Positions 1-10,100 of a stretch of DNA of 16,371 nucleotides are shown piece by piece. Location: NCBI GenBank assembly GCA_934876235.1, contig CAKXKM010000003.1:47409-63779 (forward strand), given 5' to 3'. The notes under the pieces were generated by a model. That model did not search any database and was not told the origin of the DNA. It saw nothing but the letters and a program-made list of their open reading frames with translations. Both the position numbers and the translations under genes were made by a program. The DNA is from Collinsella sp. AF02-46-1. GTDB taxonomy: Bacteria; Actinomycetota; Coriobacteriia; Coriobacteriales; Coriobacteriaceae. Numbering within the stretch: position 1 is the first letter of the stretch; each line of letters begins with the position of its first letter.

Positions 1-3000
1 CCGCCCGCCTTGAGCGAAATCAAAAAGACCGGAACCTCGCCCGCTTGGAACTGCACGACCATCTTGGCGCGGCTCTCCTTAGACGAAGCGCCCGTGAGCT
101 TAAGGAAGGCGATGTCCTCCTTGGCCAAGCGCTTGCCGATGATATCGAGCATGCCCGTAAACTGGCTGAACAACAGGATGCGATGCCCGCCGTCGAGTGC
201 GCCGTGCACGAGCTCCATGCACGTATCGAGCTTGGCGCTCCCCGCCTTGTAATCCTCGTAGTGTAGACGCGGGTCGCAGCAGATCTGGCGCAGCTTGGTG
301 AGCTCGGCGAGCACCTTGAGTTTGTCCTTCTTAAACTCCCCAGCCTCGCGGTGCTGCACCTGCTGGGCGATGCGGTCCTGGTTGGCCAGGTAGAGCTTGC
401 GCTGCTCGCCGGTGAGCTGTGCCATGACGGTGTCCTCGATCTTTTCGGGTAGATCGGCCACCACGTCTTCCTTTACGCGGCGTAGCACAAACGGCGACAC
501 GAGCGCCTGCAGGCGAGCGGCACTGTCACCCTCGGCGTGCTCGACCGGGCTCTCAAAGCGCTTGGCAAACGACTCGCGCGTCCCCAAAAGGCCCGGCATC
601 AAAAAGTCAAAGATGCTCCAGAGCTCGGACAGGCGGTTTTCGATAGGCGTGCCCGTCAGGGCAAAGCGCACGCCGGCAGGCAGGCGCTTGGCGGCGCGCG
701 CCACCTGCGTGAGCGGATTTTTAATGTACTGGGCCTCATCGAGCACCACGCGGGCAAAATCCTGCTCGACGTACTCGTCGATATCGCGGCGCATAAGGTC
801 ATACGACGTCACGACCACGTTATGCTCGGCCACGCCGGCAATCTGTACGCGACGCTGCGCCTTGGCGCCCACGATGGCGCACACATCGAGCGAGGGCGCA
901 AAGCGCTCCAGCTCGGCAGTCCAGTTGTACACGAGTGAGGCCGGGCATACCACGAGCGTGGGCTTGGTGTCCCCCGCCTCCACACGCGCCAGGATATGCG
1001 CGATCATCTGGAGCGTTTTGCCCAGGCCCATGTCGTCGGCCAAGATGCCGCCAAGGCCCAGGTGTTCGAGCGAGCCGAGCCACTGGTATCCGTCGACCTG
1101 GTAGCCACGCAGCGTGGCCTTGAGCGATGCCGGCACCGAAAAGTCCATCTTGCCGAGCGTGTCCAGGCGCTCGACGGTGCGGCGGAACGCGGCGTCGCGA
1201 TCGGCCTCGAGCGCCGGCGTGCGCGCGAGCATGCTATCGACAAAAAGGGTGCTCGACGCGGGAAGCGACACGCCGTCGAGCAGGTCGACGGCATCGACAC
1301 CCAGATCTTCGGCAAGGCCAAACGCGGCGCGGGCACCCTCGTCCAGGCGTACAATGTCGCCGGACGTCAGGCGCGCAAACGTCTGGTGGCGCTTGTACGA
1401 GTCCAGATAGATGGCAAGGTCCGCGGCCGAAAGCCCGCTCGCGCCCAGCTCGACATCGAGCAAGTTACTCTTGACGGTCGCACGCACCGAAAGCTTGGGC
1501 GCAGGGCGCACCGAGATCTGGCGCAGACGATCGCTGAGCATGACCTCTCCCAGCTCGGACAGGGCAGACAGGCCCTCGGTCAGCAAGTGGAACAGGCTCT
1601 CGTCATCGCGTTCCTCAAACGCCAGACCGCCCTCGTAGAAATCGAAGTACAGGGCCGCCGTATCCATAACGCGAAACTCCGCCACCTCGTCGCGGGGCGG
1701 CACACCGGGGCGCTGCTCTTCGAAGGGGCTGCCCGGAGCGCCCAGGCTAAAGAGATCCGCCGACCAATCGCCGTAGGTAACCGTAATTTTGCAGGTCACG
1801 AGCCCATCGTCGACACCGATCGCCATAGCAAAGCTCGGCTCGGGTGCCACGGTATCGAGCGCGGCGGGCGCGGTGAGGTCGGTGTAGTCGCGCAAAATGG
1901 GCAGCGCCATACGGCAGAACTCACCCACCTGCTCGGCGGCAATATGGGCGGGCGTGCGGCACGGCAGCAAGCGCGACAAAAAAGGTGCGGCATGCTGAGC
2001 AAATGCAGCGTCGGTACGGCGCGCGCGGCGCGTGTCAACCAAGTAGGCGGCATCGCCCGACGCAAAGCAGTACATATCGGCGGGCAGGCGCAGGTCATAG
2101 CTACCACCAGCCGCCGGCGCGATTTTGGCGGCAAGCAGCGGTGGGCGCTTAGCGGATGCCTCGTCCTCCCCTTGCGGAGACAGCTCAACCGCCACGTCGT
2201 AGGTGCGATGCGTCGTCATCCCCCGCGACCAGGCGGGCTCAAAGGAGATGGTCTGGCCGCGCAGCAGGTCCAGCACATATACGATGCTATGCTCGGACAG
2301 CGGCAACTGACGCTCGGCAACAAAACCACTGCGGGCAAAGTCGTACGACGCTGAACGCGAGCTTGTGATGTCATCGAGATAGGCAACTGTCGTCGCAACA
2401 AGGTTGAGCAGCTTTGCCGATGTTTCGTCAAAGGCCTCAGGTGAATGGACAAACGTGAGCTTCTTGCCATAGGAGAACGTGCCGCCGCGCACGTAGGCAT
2501 CGGCCATGCCGTCGATGTCCTTGACCACGTAGGAGACCGATCCACAGCGAATGCGGAACTCGAGCGCCCAGCTAAAGCGGTCAGCGAACAGCGGATTGTA
2601 GTACGGCGCCAACGAGGGCTCCAACGCCGCTTTGGGGGCGTCGGGATCAACGGCACCGGCAAGCTTGCGGCGCATGCTCGCCAGCTCATCCATGCGCGCG
2701 TCCGAAAGATCGGAAAGCGCCGCCACAAGGCTCGGGCTCGTGGGGACGGGCGCCGGAAAGGGAAAGTTGGGGTTGACGGCCGGCGCGGCGGACGCGGCAC
2801 GCGCGGGCTGTTTCGGCTGCGCCGTAAACGTGCGAACCGGCGTGCGCAGCCCCTCAACAGGCTCAATGCCGCTGGCGTCCAGGTATGTCAGCGCTGTGGC
2901 GATGGCGTGTTTGCACATACCGGGATAGCGGTATGCGGCGGGGCAGTCGCAGTCGTAGTCGATAACCTCGTGCTCGTCCATGTCGAGCGCCACGTGCGTC

Positions 3001-3182
3001 TTGTACAGGTCACCGCGCGAGCCGCGCACCGTGCCCTCGACCGTCACGTTTTTGGAGAAGCGCGAGCCGCTGTCCTCGATCGACAGCACGGCACCGTTGA
3101 GCATGAGCGAACGCCCCTTCATAAAGGTGCCGCTCAACGCCGCCTCCTTACGAAGCGCCTGCGCAAACGTCCCCTGCGCCAT
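1..3182 (-). CDS. SNF2-family helicase with N-terminal SWIM zinc finger, C-terminus cut by window edge
   Basis: This is a bacterial SNF2 (Swi2/Snf2) ATPase expected to translocate on double-stranded DNA and displace bound proteins such as stalled RNA polymerase; its exact target is unknown. About 1060 residues are visible. Near the N-terminus is a SWIM zinc finger (C78-x-C80-x9-C90-x-H92). A long middle region matches the SNF2-associated type. The ATPase follows, with Walker A GILADDMGLGKT (Lys722) and Walker B LDEAQYIKN (Asp815-Gln818, the DEAQ form common in bacterial SNF2). The second lobe includes LFSQFTGML and stops at motif V, ISLKAGG, so motif VI and perhaps 60-80 residues lie beyond position 1. 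The ATG at 3182 is supported by GGAGG five bases upstream (3188-3192). It starts 38 bases after the dnaE stop on the same strand, so co-transcription with dnaE is likely. Family assignment is sure; substrate is not. Confidence 0.93.
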   Translation of the reverse strand, partial: MAQGTFAQALRKEAALSGTFMKGRSLMLNGAVLSIEDSGSRFSKNVTVEGTVRGSRGDLYKTHVALDMDEHEVIDYDCDCPAAYRYPGMCKHAIATALTYLDASGIEPVEGLRTPVRTFTAQPKQPARAASAAPAVNPNFPFPAPVPTSPSLVAALSDLSDARMDELASMRRKLAGAVDPDAPKAALEPSLAPYYNPLFADRFSWALEFRIRCGSVSYVVKDIDGMADAYVRGGTFSYGKKLTFVHSPEAFDETSAKLLNLVATTVAYLDDITSSRSASYDFARSGFVAERQLPLSEHSIVYVLDLLRGQTISFEPAWSRGMTTHRTYDVAVELSPQGEDEASAKRPPLLAAKIAPAAGGSYDLRLPADMYCFASGDAAYLVDTRRARRTDAAFAQHAAPFLSRLLPCRTPAHIAAEQVGEFCRMALPILRDYTDLTAPAALDTVAPEPSFAMAIGVDDGLVTCKITVTYGDWSADLFSLGAPGSPFEEQRPGVPPRDEVAEFRVMDTAALYFDFYEGGLAFEERDDESLFHLLTEGLSALSELGEVMLSDRLRQISVRPAPKLSVRATVKSNLLDVELGASGLSAADLAIYLDSYKRHQTFARLTSGDIVRLDEGARAAFGLAEDLGVDAVDLLDGVSLPASSTLFVDSMLARTPALEADRDAAFRRTVERLDTLGKMDFSVPASLKATLRGYQVDGYQWLGSLEHLGLGGILADDMGLGKTLQMIAHILARVEAGDTKPTLVVCPASLVYNWTAELERFAPSLDVCAIVGAKAQRRVQIAGVAEHNVVVTSYDLMRRDIDEYVEQDFARVVLDEAQYIKNPLTQVARAAKRLPAGVRFALTGTPIENRLSELWSIFDFLMPGLLGTRESFAKRFESPVEHAEGDSAARLQALVSPFVLRRVKEDVVADLPEKIEDTVMAQLTGEQRKLYLANQDRIAQQVQHREAGEFKKDKLKVLAELTKLRQICCDPRLHYEDYKAGSAKLDTCMELVHGALDGGHRILLFSQFTGMLDIIGKRLAKEDIAFLKLTGASSKESRAKMVVQFQAGEVPVFLISLKAG

Positions 3183-3220
3183 CACTTCCTCCAATCTCGC
3201 GCGGACCAGCAAGGTCGCCC

Positions 3221-6200
3221 TTAGATCACCGTCACGCGGCCCTGGTTGCCGACGATGGCCTTTGCCTCTGCCAACAGCGGAATCGAACGCGCGTTGACCT
3301 TGGCCGGCACCTCGGCACGTAGCACGCGCCCGTCCACCTGCTCGATAAAGATCTCCACGCGGTCGCCGCCCGGGTTGGCGGTAAGCACCGTGGCGAGACG
3401 CGCCATATTGCCCTGGCTAAAGCGGCTGTTGGGCACCATGACCTCAAACACCTTGGGCTTGTTGCTCTCCTCGTTGAGCTCAAGCGGCACGATCTCCTGC
3501 GCGATGATCTGGTCGCCGCGGTCCGAGCGCTCGAGCTTGCCCTTAATGCGCACAAACGCGTCGGACAGCTGCGCGCCGGTCTCGGGATCGACCTCGCCGT
3601 ACAGGTACCCCTCGGCCTCTTTGTAGGTCTTGGGGAACACCACGACCGTGGCCTCGCCTTCCATGTCCTCGAGCTGCACAATACCCATGGGGTCGCCGTT
3701 TTTGGTCACGCGCTTGGACACGCTCGAGACCATGCCAGCCCACCACAGCGCCTTGCCCTCGGGAATCTCCTGGTTGATGGTACCGCCCGTGGGGTTTTGC
3801 ACCTCGTAGCCGGTATCGATCTGCGAGAACGAGAAGTCGCGTGCCTTGGCTAGTGCATACTCAAACGGGCGCAGCGGGTGGTCCGAGACATAGATGCCCA
3901 GAACCTCCTTCTCCTGGCTCAGCTTAAGGTGGCGGTCCCATTCCTGGCCATCCGGATCGGGCACGCTCACCTCAAAGCCCGAGCCCTCAACGTCGCCAAA
4001 CATATCGAAGAACGACGTCTGGCCGCTCGCGCGATCCTTCTGGCGCTTTACCGCGGCATCGATGATGTTCTCGGGGTTGTTCTTATCCACAAAGTGCATC
4101 ATCTGGCGACGCGGATACCCCGTGGAGTCGAAGGCGCCTGCCTTGATGAGCGATTCGATCACGCGGCGGTTGGCCTGGCTCGAGTCCACGCGCTCGACAA
4201 AGTCGTGCAGCGTCTTAAACGGGCCGCCCGCCTCGCGCTCGGCGATAATCGCCTGCGCCACGCCGGTGCCCACGCCGCGGATGCCGGCCAGACCAAAGCG
4301 CACGCCCTCCTTGGTAGCCGTGAACTCGGTACCGGACTCGTTGACATCTGGCGACAGCACGGGGATGCCGTCGTGACGGCATGCCGAGACGTAGTGCACG
4401 ATCTTGTCGGTCTTGCCCGTATAGGACGTCAGAACGGCCGCCATGTACTCGTGCGGATAGTGCGCCTTGAGCCACGCCGTCTGCATAACCAGGATGGCGT
4501 AGCCGGCGGAGTGCGACTTGTTGAAGGCGTAGGACGCGAACTCGAGAACATCGTCCCAAATCTTCTGGGCGACCTCGCGCGTATAGTTGTTCTTGATGGC
4601 GCCGTTCATCCAGTGGTCGTAGGTGGTCTCGTCGGAGCCATCCTCCCAGTGGAGCACCGTCGACGTGAGCAGCTTGATCTTTTTCTTAGCCACGGGCTTA
4701 CGGATACGCGAGTCCGATTCGCCCTTGGAGAAGCCGCACATCTCGACGGAGATGAGCATAACCTGCTCCTGGTAGACCATGGTGCCGTAGGTTTCGCCCA
4801 GGATGTCGTCCAGGCGGTCGTCGTAGGAGACCGCCGGCTCCTTGCCGTTCATACGGTTGATGTAGGACGAAACCATGCCGGCGCCCAGCGGGCCCGGGCG
4901 GTACAGGGCGATCAATGCTACGACGTGCTTGTACTCGGTGGGCTTCATGTTCTTGATCGTGGCCGTCATGCCGGCGGACTCGACCTGGAAGACGCCGGCG
5001 GTGTGGCCGGAACCCATGAGCTTAAAGATCTCGGGGTCGTCAAAGGGAATCTCTTCCTCTTTGATGTCGATGCCGAAGTTCTTTTTGATGTTTGCCTTGG
5101 CCTTGGAGATAACAGTCAGCGTGCGCAGGCCCAAGAAGTCCATCTTGAGCAGGCCCATATCGGCAACGGTATGGCCCTCGTACTGGGTAATCTCGACGCC
5201 GCCCTTGGTATCGAGCTTAGTGGGCACGTGCTCGTTGACGGGGTCGCGGCAGATCAGAACGGCGCACGCGTGCACGCCCTCGCCACGGGTGAGGCCCTCG
5301 ATTGAGAGCGCCGTGTCGATGATGCGGCGGGCGTCGTCGTCCTTTTTATAGGCCTCGGCAAAATCGGGGTTAAACAGATCCTCTTTGCCGGGCTGCTTGT
5401 CGAGCACCTGCTTGAGCTTGACCTTGGGGTCGCTCGAAACCATCTTGGACAGGCGCTGACCCATGTAGACCGGGTAGTCCAGGACGCGCGCGGCGTCGTT
5501 GATGGCCTGCTTGGCCTTAATGGTCGAGTAGGTGATGACGTGGGTGACCTTCTCGGGGCCGTAGAGCTGGCGAACGTGCTCCACGACCTCGAGGCGCCGC
5601 TCATCGTCGAAGTCCATATCGATATCGGGCATCTCGGTACGCTGCGGGGACAGGAACCTCTCGAACATCAGGCCGTTCTCGAGCGGGTCGAACGCGGTGA
5701 TGTTCATGGCGTAGGCGACGATAGCGCCGGCGGCCGAGCCACGGCCGGGGCCGACGCCGATGCCGTTGTCCTTGGCCCATTGCACGTACTCGGCAACGAT
5801 CAAGAAGTAGGCGGCAAAGCCCTTGTCGCAGATGACTTTGTATTCGTACTCAAAGCGCTCTTTGATGTTGACGCCACCAATCTCGCGCGTGGCCCAGTCG
5901 TCGCCGTAGTGCTGGCGCAGGCCCTTCTCGCACTCGCGGCGGAACTGGCTCTCGTGCGTCTCGCCGGGATCGAGCAGCGGGAAGCGCGGCAGGATGATGG
6001 AGTCCCAGTCCAGCTCTACGTAGCACTTGTCGGCGATCTCGAGCGTGTTGTCGCAGGCCTCGGGGCAATACGGGAACATCGCCCGCATCTCCTCCTCGGT
6101 CTTCATATAAAACTCCGAGCCGGTCATGCGCATGCGGTTGGGGTCGTCGACCTTGGCGTTCATGCCAATGCACATGATGACGTCCTGCACCGGCGCGTCC

Positions 6201-7024
6201 TCGCGGCGCAGGTAGTGGAAGTCGTTGGTGGCAATGACTTTGACGCCCACCTGCTTGGCGATATCGATGAGCGTGCGGTCCATCTGCTCGTCGGTCAGGC
6301 CGTTGTCGGTGGTGATGCCGTGTTCCTGGATCTCGATATAAAAGTCGCCGGGTTCGAAGGTATCGCGGAAGGTCTCGGCCCACTTGATGGCGCCCTCCAT
6401 GTCACCGCGGTCGATGTATTTGGGAATGATGCCCGCGATGCAGGCGCTCGTGCAGATCATGCCCTTGGCATGGCGGCGCAGGTTGTCGAGCGTCACGCGG
6501 GGCTTGTAGTAAAAGCCCTGCACGGCGGCCTCGGAAACCGTCTGCATCAGGTTGACGTAGCCCTTCTCGTTCTGGGCGAAGAGCACCATGTGGTAGAGCT
6601 CGGGCTTGCGGTCGCGCGCGAGGGTCTCGTCGGGGGTGAAATACACCTCGCAACCGAAGATGGGCTTGATGACCAGCGGCGGCTTGAGCTCGTCGATATT
6701 GCCCTTCTCGTCCCACATAGCCATGTCCTTAACGTACTGGGCATGCTCGCGCGGGTTTTCCTCGGGGTCGGGCTCCACCAGCTCGTCGCGGCGGTCCTTT
6801 TCCAAGAAGGCCTTGTCGTGGCTCCAGGTTTTGTACTCGGGCGTGTTGTGGTTAACGGCGTCGCAGGCCAGCGCCAAGTCGGGCACGCCATACATGTAGC
6901 CGTGATCGGTAATGGCCACGGCAGGCATGCCAAGCTCAACGGCACGGTTGACCATATCCTGGATACGGGTTGCGCCGTCGAGCATGGAGAAAACAGTGTG
7001 ATTGTGCAGATGGACGAATGCCAT
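3221..7024 (-). CDS. dnaE: DNA polymerase III subunit alpha (DnaE type, active-looking PHP domain)
   Basis: Replicative DNA polymerase, 1267 residues (E. coli DnaE is about 1160). Domains in order: PHP domain (about 1-290), palm, thumb and fingers (about 400-830), tandem helix-hairpin-helix (FGLAGIRGVGTG, about 910-930), OB fold (about 1091-1136) and a C-terminal domain. The catalytic aspartates are D469 and D471 in PDIDMDF and D629 in KMDFLGL. The PHP metal ligands known from Thermus and mycobacterial enzymes all appear present: H7, H9, D16, H41, E126, H145, C195, D268 and H270. QTSFFDMF (1002-1009) fits a beta-clamp-binding motif. Unusual parts are a charged insertion at about residues 58-119, and the usual RKAMGKKK segment reading RKPVAKKK (775-782) followed by about 20 extra residues. 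The ATG at 7024 has GGAG eight bases upstream. It lies between addA and the SNF2 gene on the same strand. Confidence 0.98.
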   Translation of the reverse strand: MAFVHLHNHTVFSMLDGATRIQDMVNRAVELGMPAVAITDHGYMYGVPDLALACDAVNHNTPEYKTWSHDKAFLEKDRRDELVEPDPEENPREHAQYVKDMAMWDEKGNIDELKPPLVIKPIFGCEVYFTPDETLARDRKPELYHMVLFAQNEKGYVNLMQTVSEAAVQGFYYKPRVTLDNLRRHAKGMICTSACIAGIIPKYIDRGDMEGAIKWAETFRDTFEPGDFYIEIQEHGITTDNGLTDEQMDRTLIDIAKQVGVKVIATNDFHYLRREDAPVQDVIMCIGMNAKVDDPNRMRMTGSEFYMKTEEEMRAMFPYCPEACDNTLEIADKCYVELDWDSIILPRFPLLDPGETHESQFRRECEKGLRQHYGDDWATREIGGVNIKERFEYEYKVICDKGFAAYFLIVAEYVQWAKDNGIGVGPGRGSAAGAIVAYAMNITAFDPLENGLMFERFLSPQRTEMPDIDMDFDDERRLEVVEHVRQLYGPEKVTHVITYSTIKAKQAINDAARVLDYPVYMGQRLSKMVSSDPKVKLKQVLDKQPGKEDLFNPDFAEAYKKDDDARRIIDTALSIEGLTRGEGVHACAVLICRDPVNEHVPTKLDTKGGVEITQYEGHTVADMGLLKMDFLGLRTLTVISKAKANIKKNFGIDIKEEEIPFDDPEIFKLMGSGHTAGVFQVESAGMTATIKNMKPTEYKHVVALIALYRPGPLGAGMVSSYINRMNGKEPAVSYDDRLDDILGETYGTMVYQEQVMLISVEMCGFSKGESDSRIRKPVAKKKIKLLTSTVLHWEDGSDETTYDHWMNGAIKNNYTREVAQKIWDDVLEFASYAFNKSHSAGYAILVMQTAWLKAHYPHEYMAAVLTSYTGKTDKIVHYVSACRHDGIPVLSPDVNESGTEFTATKEGVRFGLAGIRGVGTGVAQAIIAEREAGGPFKTLHDFVERVDSSQANRRVIESLIKAGAFDSTGYPRRQMMHFVDKNNPENIIDAAVKRQKDRASGQTSFFDMFGDVEGSGFEVSVPDPDGQEWDRHLKLSQEKEVLGIYVSDHPLRPFEYALAKARDFSFSQIDTGYEVQNPTGGTINQEIPEGKALWWAGMVSSVSKRVTKNGDPMGIVQLEDMEGEATVVVFPKTYKEAEGYLYGEVDPETGAQLSDAFVRIKGKLERSDRGDQIIAQEIVPLELNEESNKPKVFEVMVPNSRFSQGNMARLATVLTANPGGDRVEIFIEQVDGRVLRAEVPAKVNARSIPLLAEAKAIVGNQGRVTVI

Positions 7025-7063
7025 GTGATGAGCTCCGATGCGGGTTCGTGTTCTGACTGAACG

Positions 7064-7069
7064 ATTTTA
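7064..7069 (-). promoter_or_regulatory. dnaE: Possible -10 element for dnaE
   Basis: On the minus strand this reads TAAAAT in otherwise GC-rich sequence, about 40 bases upstream of the dnaE ATG, which would give a leader of roughly 30 bases. No convincing -35 box was found at the normal spacing, so this is a weak candidate. It lies in the 175-base gap between addA and dnaE, so dnaE could have its own promoter in addition to read-through from addBA. Confidence 0.3.
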
Positions 7070-7125
7070 CCGCACGGCGCGGACGGCACCCGAACCTAGC
7101 CAAACCCACACGGCTCCTCACGCAG

Positions 7126-7188
7126 TTGCGGTGAAATGCGGACTGTTTGGCGGCTTTTTTGGCCAAAACAGTCCGTATTCCACCGCAA
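7126..7188. repeat. 63-base near-perfect palindrome between addA and dnaE
   Basis: Arms 7126-7148 and 7166-7188 pair over 23 positions with one mismatch (7134/7180) and one G-T pair (7138/7176). With A7165 bulged, three more pairs (7149-7151 with 7162-7164) extend the stem to 26 positions around a ten-base loop (7152-7161). It begins 11 bases after the addA stop on the minus strand, so addBA transcripts would end in or run through a very long hairpin. Neither side has a U-tract, so it is not a classical intrinsic terminator. It is more likely a dispersed palindromic repeat that may also attenuate transcription or protect an mRNA 3' end. The structure is seen directly; its function is inferred. 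Confidence 0.85.
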
Positions 7189-7199
7189 GTTATTGAGGG

Positions 7200-10100
7200 C
7201 TAGAGGCTGTAGGTGACCACCTGAGGCTCGCACGGGTTGGCGGGGTCGACCTGCTCCGCGCGGACGAACTTGACGGTCACGGCCTCAAAGCCCGCCTTGT
7301 GCAGAACATCGGCGTAGACGCGGGCCTGCAGGGCGTGCTTCTCCCGCAGCTGTTCCGGCGTCTCGTCCGGTGTGCCGCCCGTCTTGTAGTCGATGACCAG
7401 CGCGCGTGACGAATCCGCCGGGTTCGTCGCCAAGGCGTCGATGGCGCCCTCGGCATATGCACCGTAGCGGGCGATGTCCTCGTCCTCGCAGCCCAGCGAG
7501 AAGAACGGCACCTCGGCACGGATGCACGGCCAGGCAAGCAGCTCGGCACGGACCGCCGACTTGAGCCAGCGGTCCAGGGCAACGTCGAAGCGTTCGCGCT
7601 GCTCCGGCGTCAGGCACCACAGGCGCGCCAGCGCATCGGCACGCTCAGCGGGCAGCGCATCGGCACCCATCTCGATCAGCCACTGGCAGGCGGCATGGAA
7701 CGCCGAGCCCAGCGCCATGGGGTTGCCGGCGGGCTCAACGGCGGCCACGCCTGCATCCGTCATCTCGGAACCATCCGACTCCGCATCATCGCCGGCCTCG
7801 TCCATGGGCGTGTGTGCCTCGGCGGCACGGTCCTCGGACTCGGCATGCAGCGCCGCGGCAATTGACGAGTAGCTGTACGAATCGCGCGCCGGATACGGGC
7901 AGGCGCCCATGCGCACGCCCACCGTCTGGGGATACACGAGCTCAAACGCATCGGGCTCGGGGTCGGCAGGGCCGGGAACGGCGGCGCGGGCATCCGCACC
8001 GGCGCCCTCCGGCTCCGCATCGCCGCGGACAAGCCTGCCCTCGGCATCCAGCGAAGCGTTGGCCTCAAACGCCTGCTCGCCAAAGGTAAAGTCCGAAAGC
8101 GAAATGAGCTCGTAGTCGCCCGGCTTGGAGTTGTCGAACACCAGGCGGTCGGCATCGAGCTGCGGCATGTCCAGAGCGTCGGTAGGCAGAATACGACGCA
8201 GCACGTCATAGGTCAGATCGGTCTCGACGTCGAAGGTCGGCGCGCACAGCTTGCCGCGGCTCACGCCGGCATCCATCGCCAGAATGACCAGCTCTCGCGC
8301 ACGCGTCATGGCGACATAGAGCAAGCGAGCCCGCTCCTCGAGCGAAAGCTGCAGGTCGTCGTTACGCAGGCGGGCAAATGCCTCGGCGGGAGAGCCCGTC
8401 GCACAGACGTCCTCCATGAGCTCTGGCGGCAGCCACAGCGACATGCCCTTGCCCTTAAACGCGTGCTCAAACTGCTTTTTAACGTCGTCGCCCTTCACAA
8501 AGGTTCCGTCGGCGAGCTTAACGCCGTCGAAGCGTGCCGGCAGTGCCACGACCTGCGCTCCGCCCTCGACGCGACCCATCTGTGCCGCACCCGAGGACTT
8601 ACGCACGCCAAAGCACTCGGCGACCGCCACGACCGGATACTCCAGGCCCTTGGACGCATGCACGGTCATAATGCGTACCGCGCCGTCACCCTCCTCGTTG
8701 AGGGCGCCCGGGGCCTCCTTGCCCGCCAAGAAACGGTCGAAGGCGAGCGCGATGGAGCGCGGAGAATTGCCGAGCTCGGCCTCTGCCTCGGCCACGGCAT
8801 CGAGCGCCTTGAGCACGTTGGCGGCAATGGCCTTGCCCTCGGGGCCGCGCTGCGCCAAGCGCACGAACCAGCCGGAGGCATTGACCACATCGCGCGCGAT
8901 GGCGGCGAACGAATCGCGTCCCACACGACGAAGCGCGTATCGCAGCACCTCGCGGGCGCGCGTTACGAGCGGCAAGTCTTGCAAACCTGGCACATCGGAA
9001 TCGCTCATGATGCCTACATCGATATTGCGACGCGACGTCTCGCCCGTCTGCTCGTCGAGTTTGGTCGCCAGCGCCAGGAACTCCTGGGCGCCGAGTGCAA
9101 ACATCGGCGAGGCCAACAGCGGCATAAGACCCTGCGCCGTATCGGCCGGATTGGCGAGCGCGCACACCAGGGCACGCACCGTTTGGACCTCGGCAGCCTG
9201 GGCAAAGACCGAGCCGCCCGCGATAACGCAGTCGAGCCCCTGGTCGCGGAAAGCCTGGGCGTAGACGTCGGCATTGGTCATGCGACCCAGCAGCAACACC
9301 ATATCGCCCTGGGGCTGCCCCGCTTTGACGAACGCTTGGAACCGCTCCGCAATCGCACGAGCTTTCGCCTGCGTTCGCTCCTGGGTGCTGCCGCCGGCAA
9401 CGAGCAGCGCCTGGCGGCGCGAAGCCTTTGCCTTGAGCTTGTCCTTGCGTTTGTCACTCGGCTCAAGATCCAAGAAGCCCTGCATCAAACCACCGGTGTC
9501 GCCGTCAAAGACGCGTGCTACGTAGCGCAACACATCGTCGTGACTGCGGAAGTTACGCACGAGCTTGACGAGCTCGCCGGCAGGGGCATCGGATGTGACG
9601 GAGGTCTCAGGCGCAGCAGAGGAGCCCACCTTGCGCTCTTGGCGACGGAACACCTCGACCTCGGCGCCTCGGAAGCGGTAGATCGACTGCTGTGCATCGC
9701 CCACGGTGCACAGCGCGCGCTCGCCCGCACCCGTCAGATAGCGAATCAGATCGACCTGCATCTGGTCGGTATCCTGGAACTCGTCGATCATGACCATCTT
9801 AAAGCGGCCCTCATAGGCAGCTCGAATAGCCGGGTAGTCGCGCAGCGCCTCGTACGCCATGCGCAGCAGGTCATTGTTATCGAGCGCGGACTGGTCGGCC
9901 TTGAGCGCACGGTACTCCGCCTCTACGGCACGGGCAAGCCCCACCAGCGCATCGAGCGCCGGGCCGCCGCAGGCAAGCACGATATTGATAAACGCATCGG
10001 CGGCCTCGGCCTTGAGTAGCTCCACCTGCTCCTTAGGAAACGCCTTGCTCGCGCGCGGCATGCTGCACGACATCATGAGTCGCGCCGCATCCTCCATGGT

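Noticed and set aside
996..2354. A 452-codon plus-strand open frame across the SNF2 gene
   Set aside because: Antisense shadow; the Arg/Gln/Ala/Gly-rich product has no motif, while the minus strand encodes intact SNF2 motifs.
3878..5305. A 475-codon plus-strand open frame across dnaE
   Set aside because: Antisense shadow of dnaE with the same composition bias and no recognisable domain or ribosome site.
5540..7060. A 506-codon open frame on the plus strand across dnaE
   Set aside because: It is the antisense shadow of a clear dnaE. The composition (Val/Leu/Gly/Asp/His-rich) is what reverse-complement GC-rich codons give, and no family motif is visible.
8463..10019. A 518-codon plus-strand open frame across addA
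   Set aside because: Antisense shadow in high-GC DNA; addA has all its helicase motifs on the other strand.
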